64,000 nt of DNA from Helianthus annuus (Eukaryota > Streptophyta > Magnoliopsida > Asterales > Asteraceae): the NCBI RefSeq assembly GCF_002127325.2, contig NC_035436.2, forward strand, positions 31,328,058 through 31,392,057, in the 5' to 3' direction. The notes beneath the pieces were generated by a model. The model saw nothing but the letters and a program-made list of their open reading frames with translations, ran no database searches and was not told where the DNA came from. How positions within the stretch are numbered: the stretch's first letter is position 1; every line of letters starts with the position of its first letter. Positions 46,812 to 59,300 of the stretch are shown in pieces. The position numbers were made by a program, and so were the translations under genes.

Positions 46812-49800
46812 TGTTACACCCTAACACGTTTAACCTTAAAAATGACGCAGCGGAAAAAGAGCTTTAAAATTTCTTTCCTTATTAACGACATTACTTTCAC
46901 GAAGGTTCCAAATTCTGAAAATGTTAAACGTTCTATAAAAGAATTCACAATATTCATATTAAAATTTAGATTTCTAGACATTATATACTTCAACTATGTG
47001 ACCGATCTATCCGTACAATCCTTGCTCTTGACTCGATCTACGTCCGCTTCACTTCCTTAGCAGCAGAAGAAGTCCGTGTAGTACCTGTGGGCATCACATA
47101 CAACTTAGCCATTAGTCGATGACAACATCATATAACATTAATCTCAAATAATAAAAGATTGAATAACGTTCGATAATGTAACTTGATCCATTCGAATAAC
47201 CCTTCTCCTTCTCTTGTTCCGGGTTCGGCTTAAATTTCATAAGAATCCGATGTACTCATTCCTGCATTACATACCGACCTCAAACGCATAATTAGTAACG
47301 TTAAAATTCTAACATATCAATTCATGCATACATACGTACTTACATACAAACATACATACACATCTGCATACATACATACCTTTCCTACAACCTTACTTAC
47401 GTGCATACACTCATACATGTCTTTACACATACATATATACACAACTACATACGTACATACCTTTCCAACCTCTTTACATAATCGTACAATATTTACATGG
47501 GTCTTAGACTTAGGTTTACAACTCATAAGCGTCAAGGGAACACTCGAAATCATGATTGGAAGGCTCGCCATAGACCACGGGTAATATACCGAAGCCTACG
47601 ATGCATAAATAACATAAATAACTAAATTTCAGCCTTTTGGACATGGGGAGGGCGTCGGCGACGACCCTAGGGGTCGTAGGCGACGGCCCTTGCATTTACA
47701 CGTAGCCAAAAACCTCCGTAGGCAGCAAAATAACCCGTCAGCAAAAACTGACTTTCCAGGGGTCGTAGGCGACGGCCTATTTGGGCGTAGGCTACGGCCT
47801 CTCGAAAATCAGTTTTCCTGCTGTGTTGTTTTCGTCGTTCGAACGCACTAAAACTCGCATAACTTTTGAACCGTTTACCCGTTTAATCTCCCGCTTCTTC
47901 CTACATGCTTGTAAATTCACATTCTATCCTATGAACTTGAAATCCAACATCCGGTTTAAGGAAAATATTCACTTAAAGCTCTCGGCTCATTACCTTTTTA
48001 CAAGTTTTGACCCGTTTATGCATTTACCAACATAACTTGCTTATTTGACCCAAATTTTCCGGAAACCTTATGATTTCAATATTACCTATCATAAAGATTA
48101 AATCCTTGGATGCCTTGCATCCTCTTAACCTATTTTCGCTCAAAAGCTTATTTTGACCCATTAAGGGTATTTGCGCATTTTAAGGTCTATGACTAACAAA
48201 AACCATACTTCTCAATTTCACACTTGTCTAAAACATTTCACTTATCAAACAACGTATTTCTAAACAATTTCGAAGCTTGTTTACCCGATATACCCATCGA
48301 GGGCGTTTTGGTCAACTTTGTTTCATCCTTTGCAACAAAGGACTATCCTTTGCAACAAAGGACTCCATCCACTTCTAACCATGACTCTAATCACACTTAC
48401 CTGCATCGGGTCAAAGGTATGACCCGTCATAATGCTTATCTGCTTAATTGCTAATTAATAGCAATGCAAATCCTTTCGCCATTCATCATGTGAATACATA
48501 GTACTTAACAAAACAATCATTAGTCGCCATTGCCAAATGGTGATATCTTCACCATTGTCCGAATTGGTCTTAAAAGACAATTTCATCCTTATGGGGTTGT
48601 AATTAGTCATTATTCCTCCCTTGTAACTTATTTCTTCATTAACTCATAGTCAAAGTTACCATAATACCCTTTTTACCCTTTTTAACCCTCAAACTTAGTT
48701 TCTTGACATGGTCACATTTCCGACCCGTGTCAAGCTTGTCGAAACATTATTCTTGATATATTGGGTTATCATGCTCTTAATCTATACTATGAATAAATAT
48801 TCTACAAAAAGGTGTAACCTTTACTTACCTTGCATCCGAGTACGCTTCCCGTGCACATAAGTTCCATTTGACTCGCTTCTTTCCCAAGCTTCCATGTCGC
48901 TTACCAAGCATCAACTATCATATATCATTCTCAAGATAGTTAGCTTATTTATCATTTATCACAACCTTTTCATTACACCGATCTTATGTGGAATTTATCC
49001 CTCAACCTTATAACATGCTAATCTATCATTTCTTATCCGATTTCTTTAAACATTCACACACATGTTTGATTCTAAACATCATTAACATAAGTAAATCATC
49101 AATTTACATCACATTATCTAAAACCCACTTCACTACTACATTATTAATCACTTACTAGTGATCTAAACTTAAGTTCTTCATAATATTATCATGCCTTTGG
49201 TGTATGTACTACCTTCTAAACATAAGGTACAACTAGTTCATGCACAATCTCCTAATCTCATACACAATTCACCAAATTCCACTTCCTAATCAACACGAAT
49301 CATTCATGCATAAACATCAAACATACTAGTATTACATTTCTTTTAACTCCTCTAACAAGAACCCATCATGCAAATCAAAATACATCAATATTAAGCAAAA
49401 TTGGACATGGATGATTCACCCATGTCATCATCTTCATCATAACAAATGAGTTTCATCCAAAAACATCAAATTAACCTAAATCATGCATAACCCATATCCA
49501 ATATGACGATTCTAACACACACCCATTCTCAATTTCATACAAATTCGCGATTTACATCAAAACCCACTTCGTGAAAGATCACCAATCTACCTTCTAAGAC
49601 ATACCTTACGATCCCCTTGTGATGGTGATCATTATTCCATGTTTATTTGCGAATTTGAGCCTTGAATCATCCCTTGATTTGAAGCTTTTGAAGAATTAGG
49701 GCTTGGCTCCTATGGAGCCCCTTCTAATCGTTCCAGAACACACACGAGATGTGTGTGTTTGTGTGTGTTTTTATTAATTTAAAACATAACTTTCCCCTTG

Positions 49801-49943
49801 TCCATCTTTGGTCCCTCAAGTTTATACCTTTGCTTGTTTTGCTAAACATTTGACTAGATATAATAACCTAGTTATTACATTCTATTTTATTAGACATGGG
49901 GTCTTGCTAACAATTTTAATAATTCGAGTTTTGGGGCGTTACA
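46812..49943 (-). repeat. LARD LTR4
   Basis: 3132 bp. It has private changes, including a ~18 bp deletion near 48375, and is the most diverged LTR. Ends GGGGCGTTACA before TSD ATTAC. Confidence 0.9.
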
Positions 49944-49948
49944 ATTAC

Positions 49949-51408
49949 GGTGCTAACACGTTAAAATATGGATGAGCTCGGTACCGATAACGGCAACGAA
50001 AGTATCGATCTAGAAAATCATCGAAATTAGGTACCGGCACCGAAAATTCTCGGTACAATACGGTTTGGTATTTGAAGGTAAAAATCAATAAATACAGGTA
50101 TAGTGCTAGACCGGTGTCGAACCGAAAGTAATGATTCTGAAAACGCCAAAAGGTGGTACCAAATTGGTACCGAAAATGATTTCGTATAGTAAATTTGGTA
50201 CTGATACGATACCGGTTTGATGACAGGATTTGATACGATTGCTCATCAATAATCTAAAAATCCAAGTTAATTTTATATGTTACAATGCATTCATTACAGA
50301 AGAAGACAAAAAATAAAGCAAAATAAGCTGTTGTGTATATAAAACCTCATTCAAACGAAATACAGTTTACTTACTGTGTGTATGAAAACTAATCTAAACG
50401 GTGCAATTACTTGCATTGCTACGTTGCTACATGATTTGATGAGCTCGGTACCAACCAGTAGTCCAGTACTGAAAAACCATTACCGAAATCCCCAAAAGTG
50501 GGTACCGGGCGGTAGTGGTACGGCACCGATATTTGAGGGTAAAAACCGATGAATACCGATGCCGAACCGGTACCGAAAATACACCCGGTTTGTTAAATTT
50601 AAAACCGGTACCGGTACCCGATACCATTCATTCAATTCTATTTTTATTTGAATATATAATATATATGTTATTATTGTTCATTCTTTTTAGTTTTTAACAT
50701 ATAGGTAAATTTTAACATATAGGTAAATGTGCTTTAGCAGTTTAGCTCACTAAATTTAAAAAAGCCTTTAAAATCTAAATTCTTTTTATTTTCTTATTTT
50801 TTGTTTATTTATAATAAGGGGTGTTTAGCCCACTAATCAAAAAGTTCTTTTATCTTTGAAAGCCTTTCATAATTTTTTTAAGAACAAAAATCTTAGTATA
50901 AGTTAGTTGCAAATTTTCTTATGATTATTTTCTCTCTTTATACATTTTCTTTTGACACGAATTTCTTCCCTTGTCAACAAAAATAAGGAGTTATCGTCTA
51001 TGTAGTTTGTTTAGTAATTTCAATTCAAGCCAAATTTCAAATTTGTATCGTCTTTGACGTTCTTGAAACATGTCAATTTTATCCAAAAAAACTAAGATTG
51101 AATCGAATAATTGGACAAACTATAGGGACGAAATTGACAGTTAACTCATGTTGTTTTGGACGGAACTATCATGTTTCAAGAATGTCAGGGACGAAAATAG
51201 TACAAGTTTAAAATTTGATCTGAAGTGGCATGATAGAACAAATTACCGGGACGAAATGACAATTAACTCAGAAACAAGTTTAAAAAAGTTTCTAAGTCTA
51301 CATTTTTTTTTCTTTTTAATTAACGTGTGATGATATATCATAACTTTAGTAGAAAGATTTTTAAACTTTTTAAAGTTTATATATATTTTTTTATTCACCA
51401 ATGTGAGA
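49949..51408. other. AT-rich region with two diverged GGTACC-rich repeats
   Basis: 49970-50240 and 50435-50635 share GATGAGCTCGGTACC, GGTACCGxxACCGAAAAT and a GGTAAAAAxC segment in the same order, so they are old copies of one dispersed element. The rest, to 51408, is AT-rich with no gene that I can support. Confidence 0.5.
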
Positions 51409-51858
51409 TAAATTCTAGAGTAGACTGCTAAAATGGTCTCTAAGGTTTGATCACTTTTGTTACTTTATACCAAAACTCAAACCTTTTGAATCTAGGTTCT
51501 TGTGCTTTCAATTTTGTTGTCATTTTCATCCAAAATCAAAATCTGGTCAGATTTTTCAGTTAACATCCAGTTTTTTTTTCTTTTTTTCTCCCTTTTAATT
51601 AAGGGCAAGATGGTCTTATAACATTTTATTATAACAAACTAAAAAAAATCTGACCATTTTGTTCTTCATTAAAAGAGAGGAAAAAGACAAAAATAAATGG
51701 ATGGTCACTGAAAAATCTGACCAGATTTTGATTTTGTATGAAAATGACAACAAAATTGAAAGCACAGTGACCCAAATTCAAAAGTTTTGAGTTTTGAATT
51801 AAAGTAGCAAAAGTAACCCAACCTCAGGGATCATATTGGCAGTTTACTTTAAATTCCA
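51409..51858. mobile_element. MULE-like MITE with long inverted repeats
   Basis: Element 51418-51849 (432 bp) has ~145 bp inverted repeats, ends GAGTAGACTGC and GCAGTTTACTT. Flanking 9-mers TAAATTCTA (51409-51417) and TAAATTCCA (51850-51858) differ at one base, as expected for a Mutator-type 9 bp duplication. Non-coding. Confidence 0.75.
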
Positions 51859-51895
51859 TTAAATGAAGGCACTGCAGTAATTGAAACGTCCCAAC

Positions 51896-52474
51896 CAGTA
51901 TTCAAATGTTTTAAAAAGCGGTTTTTAAATCATACCGGGATGGCCTTAAAAATGATTCAACTGGTAGAACCGGGTTGTACCGGGTGGTTCAATCAGATGA
52001 CCTAGTTAACTCTATAATTTCATAGAGATGCATACGTACATGAATTATATTGACATGACTTATCAGTTTTAATTTTTTCACTAACATAATAAATTAGAAT
52101 ATAACTATTATCATGTCCTCTTTGTTTTTCAAGTTTCAATTCTACAGAACTGAAAGCATGATGAAGATGGAGTGATGAATCGATGAAGATGGAGCTGAAT
52201 CATGTGGATGAAATGATGAACCGTAAGTGATGATAGTTTTGAATGTTGATCGATGGTATATGTATCTGATGAAACTCTAGATTACTAAAAACCCAAACCA
52301 AAATAACCATGGGCCGGTACCGGTATTACGGTTCAAACCGGTATACCCGATTTTACCGCCGGTACGAATCTTATGTTGTTTCACTTATTTACCAGGGTGT
52401 TTCGTACGGGATTTGCATCCGACACCTGTAATACCAGTATAACCGGTCGGTATTTACCGGTTTTTAAAACACTG
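51896..52474. mobile_element. Possible hAT-like element with GGTACCGG content
   Basis: Ends CAGTATTCAAATGTTTTAAA and TTTTTAAAACACTG form imperfect inverted repeats with an adjoining ACCGG-type region. No clear 8 bp duplication. The interior has several CCGGTA words; non-coding. Confidence 0.4.
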
Positions 52475-52794
52475 GATTAAACTACGAGACCTTTTGAAAA
52501 ATATGTATTTTTGTTATTTTTTTTGTTAAGTACTTAAAAATAATGCGGGAAGCATTCAAAACTTATACACGTCATCATCTTTTGGACTTAATTTAAACTA
52601 GTTTTATTAAAGTAGCGCGTTGCGGCGAAACAGAGTGAATCATAATGTAAAACAAAAGCTATTTTAGAATGCAGTTTGTTGTTTAGAGATAACCAAACTG
52701 CCATAATCGGTTCAATTCATCATCGTATCATTTTATGATACAAACATATACTCTAATTTAAATACAAATTGATTTTTGACAATATTTATACTTG
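52475..52794. other. Spacer, no gene seen
   Basis: Includes the GCGCGTTGCGGCG motif near 52613 shared with ~21022. Otherwise AT-rich. Confidence 0.45.
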
Positions 52795-53672
52795 AAGGTC
52801 GAAAAAAACCAAGCAAAACTACTGAAGGGGTATGGTCCTAGATCTCGCACCAACGTGGTCGTGAGTGACCATTACCCTTATCAAAAACCCCCACCGGCAA
52901 GAACTTATATGCGTCCGTGCGGGCACGCGCGAACGCAACGGTCGAATCCAATCTATCAAGTGATGGGAAGACTTACCTTGTGTATGAAAATGGGTGTTAC
53001 ACATAGCGATGTGGCTTAGCACCGCATCTTATGAACATTTTCGTCACGACAAGGGATCTAGGTAACAGCAACAGTTACCGCAAGTGGCGATGCAGCCTAA
53101 CACCGCATCCCGCACATGTCTTGACCAAAGCAAGGACGCAGAAACAACGACAGTTACCGCGAGCAGTGATGCGGCCTGGCACTGCATCCTGCCCACAAGG
53201 CAAGTGGGACTGACACCACATAGCAAGTGGCGCTAATGACAGTTGCCTGTCAGCCCACACGTAAGCAACAGACTGACACCGCAGTAGGACATGGCAACAC
53301 CTCCATAACCGACAAGCCTGACACACCTACAAAGGGGCTGCGCATTGTCAGTCTAGCCACTCAATTACCCTCCTTCACTCCTCGGCTATAAATACCCATC
53401 CCGGACTAGGTTTGAGGTATCGCTTATCAAACTCTCTCACTACTACCACTATCACACACTTTACTCTCAAGCAAACTACTGATTCTCACGCCGGAGAGTG
53501 GTAACAAGGAGCACCACCCACCCCATCCTGCTTGTTACGAGTCATGGTGTGTTTCCCTTATGCAGTAGACAGATCAATGGACGATCCAGCCACCGATCCT
53601 CGGAAAGAAGGGATTAACCCTACTTGACGAGACCAGTGAATTAACCTCCCTTGGTTAACCACTGTTTCATCA
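52795..53672 (+). mobile_element. 5' LTR of a Tat/Ogre-like Ty3/gypsy element (left edge uncertain)
   Basis: Ends ...TTTCATCA just before a TGGCGCCCACCG PBS. TATA box TATAAATA at 53387-53394. Holds ~88 bp imperfect subrepeats (ACAGTTACCGC...GATGC.GCCT near 53065 and 53150). The start is somewhere between about 52790 and 52970; the 3' end of the element is outside the window, so no TSD check is possible. Confidence 0.6.
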
Positions 53673-53673
53673 T

Positions 53674-53685
53674 TGGCGCCCACCG
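53674..53685 (+). promoter_or_regulatory. PBS of Tat/Ogre-like element
   Basis: TGGCGCCCACCG, the PBS type found in Tat/Ogre-group gypsy elements, 1 nt after the LTR end. Confidence 0.75.
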
Positions 53686-53728
53686 CTACTCTTAACACTT
53701 TTTGACATCTCTCTCTTTCTTGAAGATC

Positions 53729-53827
53729 ATGTCTGATCGTAAAAACAATGCTACCGGGGAAAACCTCAACCCCGCAAACTTGGCGCCTACGGGGACTACT
53801 CCCCCAGCCCAACCAATCGGCCACATT
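53729..53827 (+). CDS. Gag start of Tat/Ogre-like element, split by element II (first part)
   Basis: ATG at 53729 opens 33 codons (MSDRKNNATGENLN...), Asn/Pro/Thr-rich as in Tat-group gag. At 53827 element II interrupts it. Without element II and one TSD copy the frame resumes at 63767 in phase, so this gag was open when element II arrived. No other domain can be seen in the window. Confidence 0.65.
53823..53827. repeat. TSD ACATT of element II (left)
   Basis: Matches 63762-63766. Confidence 0.9.
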
Positions 53828-56236
53828 TGTCACACCCCCAAAATCCCACACGCGGAGTACCACCGCTTGGAGGCGTGACTGACCAGGATCAAGCCATCAA
53901 TCATATCAAACATAGCATTTAATAATAATAAAAGTAATTAAGGTAGTTCATCATGACATGACTGATGTTTCAAAACCAAACATTGTTTAAGTAGCGGAAG
54001 CATAGTAATGTAATCTCGAAATAGTTATAAGTTCAAATATCGTTCATGATCCAAATCCCACAACGACCTGCTCCTCCCTGTGCAAGCTCCATAATGTACC
54101 TAAGGTCCTGCAAGGCATGCAGCAAATAATCAACAAACTAGTTGAGCGAGTTCACAGAAAGTAAGTTCATAACATAGTGCATAAGTATAACTAGTGGGGG
54201 CTTCCCATACTAGTGTGTACTAAAGGTGGGGGCTTCCCAAACCTTGTGTTTATATTACCGGTGGGGGCTTTCCACGTTTATCCTTACTAATGAGGGCTTC
54301 TCATTAGTGGTACTTACTAGACTAACTTCCAACCATGTGTTCTTCTTTACCGAGAACAGGAATACGTACTGGGTCACGTAGGCTTTACGTGACGTGCCCT
54401 TCCCCGAGGACAGTGGTACGCGTGGGGGCTACGTAGGCTTTACGCAGCGTGTCCTTCCGACCCGGAAGACAGTAGAAGGTATTGGGTTACGTAGGCTTTA
54501 CGTAACGTGTCCTCCCGACCCGGGAGACAAATGGTAAATACTGGGTTACGTAGGCTTTACGTAACGTGTCCTGACTATCCTGAGGACGATGGTCTATAGT
54601 CTAGTGAATGCGTAAGTACAATTAACCCTTTCAATATCAACATTTCCAACCCAATTCCCAACCCGGGAATCCCATGCCTTGGCTGTGTGAACTCACCTTG
54701 GTTTGCTCGGCAGATACACAAAGAGTACAGGTAGCAAGTAAATGGTCAACCACGTCCTATCATGGTTATTATACGAGTCAGGTTTTGACTGAGGTAATAC
54801 ACGTATAGAACATACAAGATAACATGTTTTCGAGCACCCATAGAACATGGTAACACTTAGCAGTCAAGAGCATACTTGTGCGTTCTAACTCTGGCCCAAC
54901 ATAACCCGGCCCAATTATATACCACATATTAACCTTGTGCGATCCAATGTCTAAGCCCGAAAGGTAATCCGCCCAAATAACATATCAGCCCAAACAGATA
55001 AGCAGTCCAATAACATAACAGTCATAAGTCCAATTATTTGGCCCAAACGATTGGGCTCGTGACAGTGAAAGCTCAAAACAATGTACGTGCAAAGGTGGTC
55101 TCGAGTCGCAACCGGCGATCTCGAGTCGCAACCGAGAGTTACGAGTCACAGCAGGAGATTACGAGTCGCAACAGGAGGTTGCGAGTCGCAATGGTGATTT
55201 CGGCTCATCATGGTCCGGTTACGAGTCGCAACGGGACTCGCAACCATGGTTCCGGCTGATGTTGTTGTGTGGTCTCGAGTGGGGTACCGACTCGCAATTA
55301 GTGATACCGAGTCGCAACCGTGTGTGTGTAACTGGTTTCCATAATTCCTGCAACAATCATTCCGTGATTCTAGCAAACAACTTAGGCAGTTTCGGAAATC
55401 AGATCAAACAATGTTTATTCAGCATTCAATCATATTCATAACACCTTCACAATCATCATCATTAGCATGTTCATAACAGCATCAAACAACTAATCGGATT
55501 AGCACACAAATCTAAACCGAGTCATAAACATATCATCGGACTAGCATGCAACCTAACCGATTATCATTCATACAAAACCTGATTATATCTATCATCATAC
55601 AATCAATCCGAAGACCAAGCATAAACAACATAATCTAATCGGCCAACATAATCTAATCGGCCCTAGTTTATTATTATGTGACTCCAATCGGTTTAACCTA
55701 AACATAGAGTCATAATATCATACCAAATCATCATCAACATGCCGAGCATATACAACACACATCAATGGATAACATACTAACCGGGAGATAGGATCAAACA
55801 CAAGAAAAGTGAGCCGAATGGAAGAGCAAGATCTCCGATCCTCTGAGTTGTTCGCCGTCGGTTCTAGGCTAGCCGAGAGAGAGAGAGCAAGTAGGGTTTG
55901 TGTGTGTTATGTTTTGTAACAACAATGAGAATCAAACCCTTACCAAAGGGTTTAGTGTTTGCGAGTGGGGAGTGGGCCGAGCCCACTCGGCTGCCTAATG
56001 GATCCGTATACAAGGTGTGGCCCAAAAGGCTTGTGTGACCGGTTCTAATGTGCGGTTTGGGTTTGGCTCGATTAACATGCAAACATATATCACACAATGC
56101 ACATAATAACACACGTACTCACATAATTATATAATCAAGTTCACATAGTACGTAACATCATAACATTCGTTAACTCAAAGTGTCGTATAAGCACGTAACG
56201 TTACATCCAAGCAAGTCTAAAGTCCGAGTTGTCACA
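53828..56236 (-). repeat. Element II 3' LTR
   Basis: 2409 bp. Contains tandem TACGTAGGCTTTACG...CGTGTCC units (about 54380-54590), GTGGGGGCTTCCC units (about 54195-54300) and a GAGTCGCAAC cluster (about 55095-55325). Confidence 0.9.
54108..54696 (-). other. Putative leader intron in element II LTR
   Basis: Donor CAAG|GTGAGT at 54696 and acceptor CCTTGCAG|GA at 54108 on the minus strand, both matching the putative LTR intron of element I although the content differs. Inference. Confidence 0.4.
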
Positions 56237-56273
56237 TTATCCCCAACTAATTGGAAATTTCGTCCCGAAATTT
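56237..56273 (-). promoter_or_regulatory. Hairpin 2 and PPT 2 of element II (used)
   Basis: Hairpin 56255-56273: stem AAATTTCG / CGAAATTT, loop GGA. Then 18 nt with GTTGGGGATAA before TGTGACAACTCG. The LTR pair shows that this boundary was used. Confidence 0.8.
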
Positions 56274-56312
56274 GGTATGCACTCACTGAGGAAGCTAGGT
56301 AAACTGTATTGT

Positions 56313-59300
56313 TCACTGATTTTCCTGGGGTGTCACATCCTCCCCCCGTTGATCTGGAATTTCGTCCCGAAATTCCGAAGTAGTAGCTTCAGCCTCAGTA
56401 GTGGTAGCATTGGTTTCGAATAACTGGGGGTATTTTTCTGTCATCCTGTCTTCGCGTTCCCAGGTGTACTCTGGGCCACGTTTGGAGTTCCAACGAACTC
56501 GGACAAGAGGGATTCTCTTGTGTTTGAGGACCTTCACATCCCGGTCCGTGATTTCAACTGGTTCCTCGACGAACTGCAAACGCTCGTCGATAGTGAGTTC
56601 CTTAAAAGGAATGATGAGGGTTTCATCTTATAGGCACTTCTTTAAGTTCGATACATGAAAGACATTGTGAACTGCCCCGAGTTCAGCTGGTAGGTTCAAT
56701 CTGTAGGCTACCTTGCCAATCTTTTCTATGATTTCAAATGGTCCGACGTATCGCGGATTCAGTTTGCCCCGTTTGCCAAAACGAACCACACCCTTCCAGG
56801 GTGAGACTTTCAATAAAACCCGGTCCCCGACCTGAAATTCCAAAGGCTTTCTACGCTTGTCCGCGTAGGCTTTCTGACGGTCACGTGCTGCCGCCATGCG
56901 TTGTCTTATTTGTGCAATCTTTTCTGTGGCGTCCACTACAATCTCTGGACCCGTGATCTGACTATCCCCCACCTCTGCCCAACAGAGAGGTGACCGGCAT
57001 TTACGCCCGTACAATGCCTCGAATGGAGCGGCTTGAATGCTGGTGTGATAACTATTATTATACGAAAACTCCACCAAAGGAAGGTGCTTTTCCCAGCCGT
57101 TGCCGAAATCAATAACGCATGCCCGAAGCATGTCTTCAAGAGTTTGGATCGTTCGCTCAGACTGTCCATCCGTCTGAGGATGATATGCTGTGCTCATGTC
57201 TAACCTTGAGCCGAAAGATTTATGCATCGCTTGCCATAGCTCTGACGTGAATCGTGCATCGCGATCCGAAATGATAGATGTGGGCACCCCGTGCCTCGAA
57301 ACAACTTCTTTAAGATATACGTCTGCGAGAGTGGAGAACTTGTCCGTTTCCTTTATAGGTAGGAAGTGTGCAGACTTGGTGAGTCGATCCATGATCACCC
57401 ATATGGTATCATTTCCCCGCTGGGATCTGGGTAGGCCTGTCACGAAATCCATGGAAATTTCTTCCCATTTCCATTGAGGTATCTTAGGCTGTTGAAGTAG
57501 GCCAGCTGGTTTCTGATATTCAACCTTGACTCTCGCACATGTCAAGCATTTTCCAACGTACGTAGCGATGTGGGCCTTCATGCTAGGCCACCAATAAGTA
57601 GTGCTGATGTCGTGGTACATTTTATCCGACCCTGGATGTACCGAATAGCGAGACTTGTGTGCTTCGTCCATCACAAGTTCGCGTAAACCGCCATAAAGTG
57701 GGACCCAAATACGCCCCGTTACATAGTAGGCGCCGTCTGCCTTCTGTTTCATCTGTTGTCGTGAGCCGCGTAAGGCTTCAGCCTTGACGTTTTCGGGCTT
57801 CAATGCTTCTATCTGAGCAGCTCGTATCTGTGCTGGAAGGCTAGACTGAATCGTAAGCTGTAGCGCTCGCACGCGCCGAGGTGAAGTGTCTTTCCGACTG
57901 AGGGCATCAGCCACAACATTAGCCTTGCCCGGATGGTACTTGATAGCGCATTCGTAGTCGTTCAGTAATTCGACCCATCGTCGTTGATGCATGTTCAAAT
58001 CCTTTTGCTTAAGAATATGCTCGAGACTCCTGTGATCGGTGTAAATCGTGCACCTGGTACCGTACAGGTAGTGTCGCCATATCTTAAGCGCGAAAACAAC
58101 AGCTCCCAGCTCTAAGTCGTGCGTCGTGTAATTCCGTTCATGAACCTTTAGTTGACGAGAGGCGTAGGCAATAACTTTATCCCGCTGCATCAATACGCAA
58201 CCCAGCCCCTGTATTGATGCGTCACAATATACCACGAAGTCATCGGTGCCCTCTGGCAATGAGAGAATAGGTGCGCTGCAAAGCCTATCCTTTAAGTACT
58301 GAAAAGCTGTCTCCTGGGGCTCTCCCCAGCGATAAACTACACCCTTCTGTGTCAGTAGCATAAGCGGCTGCGCAATCTTCGAGAAATCCTTAATAAACCG
58401 TCTGTAGTAACCTGCCAAGCCCAAGAATTGGCGTATTTCTGTCGGCGTACGCGGTGCAGGCAAGTTTCTGATCGAATCTACTTTGGATGGATCGACATGG
58501 ATCCCATCCCTGTTCACTACATGGCCTAAGAAGTGGACTTCACGAAGCCAGAAGTCGCATTTAGAAAGCTTGGCGTACAACTGTTCCTTCCGAAGGAGTT
58601 CCAAAATAAGACGAAGATGCTGCTCGTGCTCCTCCTGACTCTTGGAGTAAATTAGAATGTCGTCGATGAAAACAATGACGAACTTGTCAAGATAGGGTTT
58701 GCATACCCTGTTCATAAGATCCATAAATACGGCAGGCGCGTTCGTTAACCCGAACGGCATGACAAGAAACTCGTAGTGGCCGTAACGAGTTCTGAAGGCT
58801 GTCTTGGAGACGTCCTCATCTCGGACTCTCAGCTGATGATACCCTGACCTTAAGTCTATCTTCGAATAGTAACACGACCCTTGCAACTGGTCGAATAAGT
58901 CGTCGATGCGCGGAAGAGGATAACGGTTCTTCACCGTTACCTTGTTGAGTTCACGGTAGTCGATGCACATTCTGAACGTACCGTCTTTCTTTTTCACAAA
59001 TAACACTGGAGCTCCCCAAGGCGAAGAGCTTGGACGAATGAAACCCTTTTCCAAGAGCTCTTGTAGCTGCTTTGACAGTTCCTCCAATTCTGATGGAGCT
59101 AGACGATATGGTGCGCGAGCTATGGGTGCTGCTCCTGGAGCGAGATCGATCTGAAATTCGACCTGACGATGAGGCGGTAAGCCAGGTAAGTCTTCAGGAA
59201 ACACCTGAGGGTAATCACGTACAATTGGAATATCCTCCAATTTCTTTTCTTTTACTGATGCGTCTGAAACGAGTGCCAGAATGGCAGTGTGCCTCTTTCA

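Larger units (their letters stand above)
21224..49948 (-). mobile_element. Tandem LARD array: 4 LTRs, 3 internal regions, one outer TSD
   Basis: The order is LTR1 - internal1 - LTR2 - internal2 - LTR3 (split by element I) - internal3 - LTR4, with TSD ATTAC at 21224-21228 and 49944-49948 only. In element (minus) orientation each LTR begins TGTAACGCCCC and ends GGTGTAACA. Each internal region begins with a tRNA-iMet PBS and ends with a hairpin and a purine tract. The internal regions are ~2 kb and encode no gag or pol, so this is a large retrotransposon derivative needing an autonomous partner. The single outer TSD shows that the array arose at one insertion by unequal or illegitimate recombination, not by repeated insertion. 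LTR4 is the most divergent copy. Confidence 0.9.
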
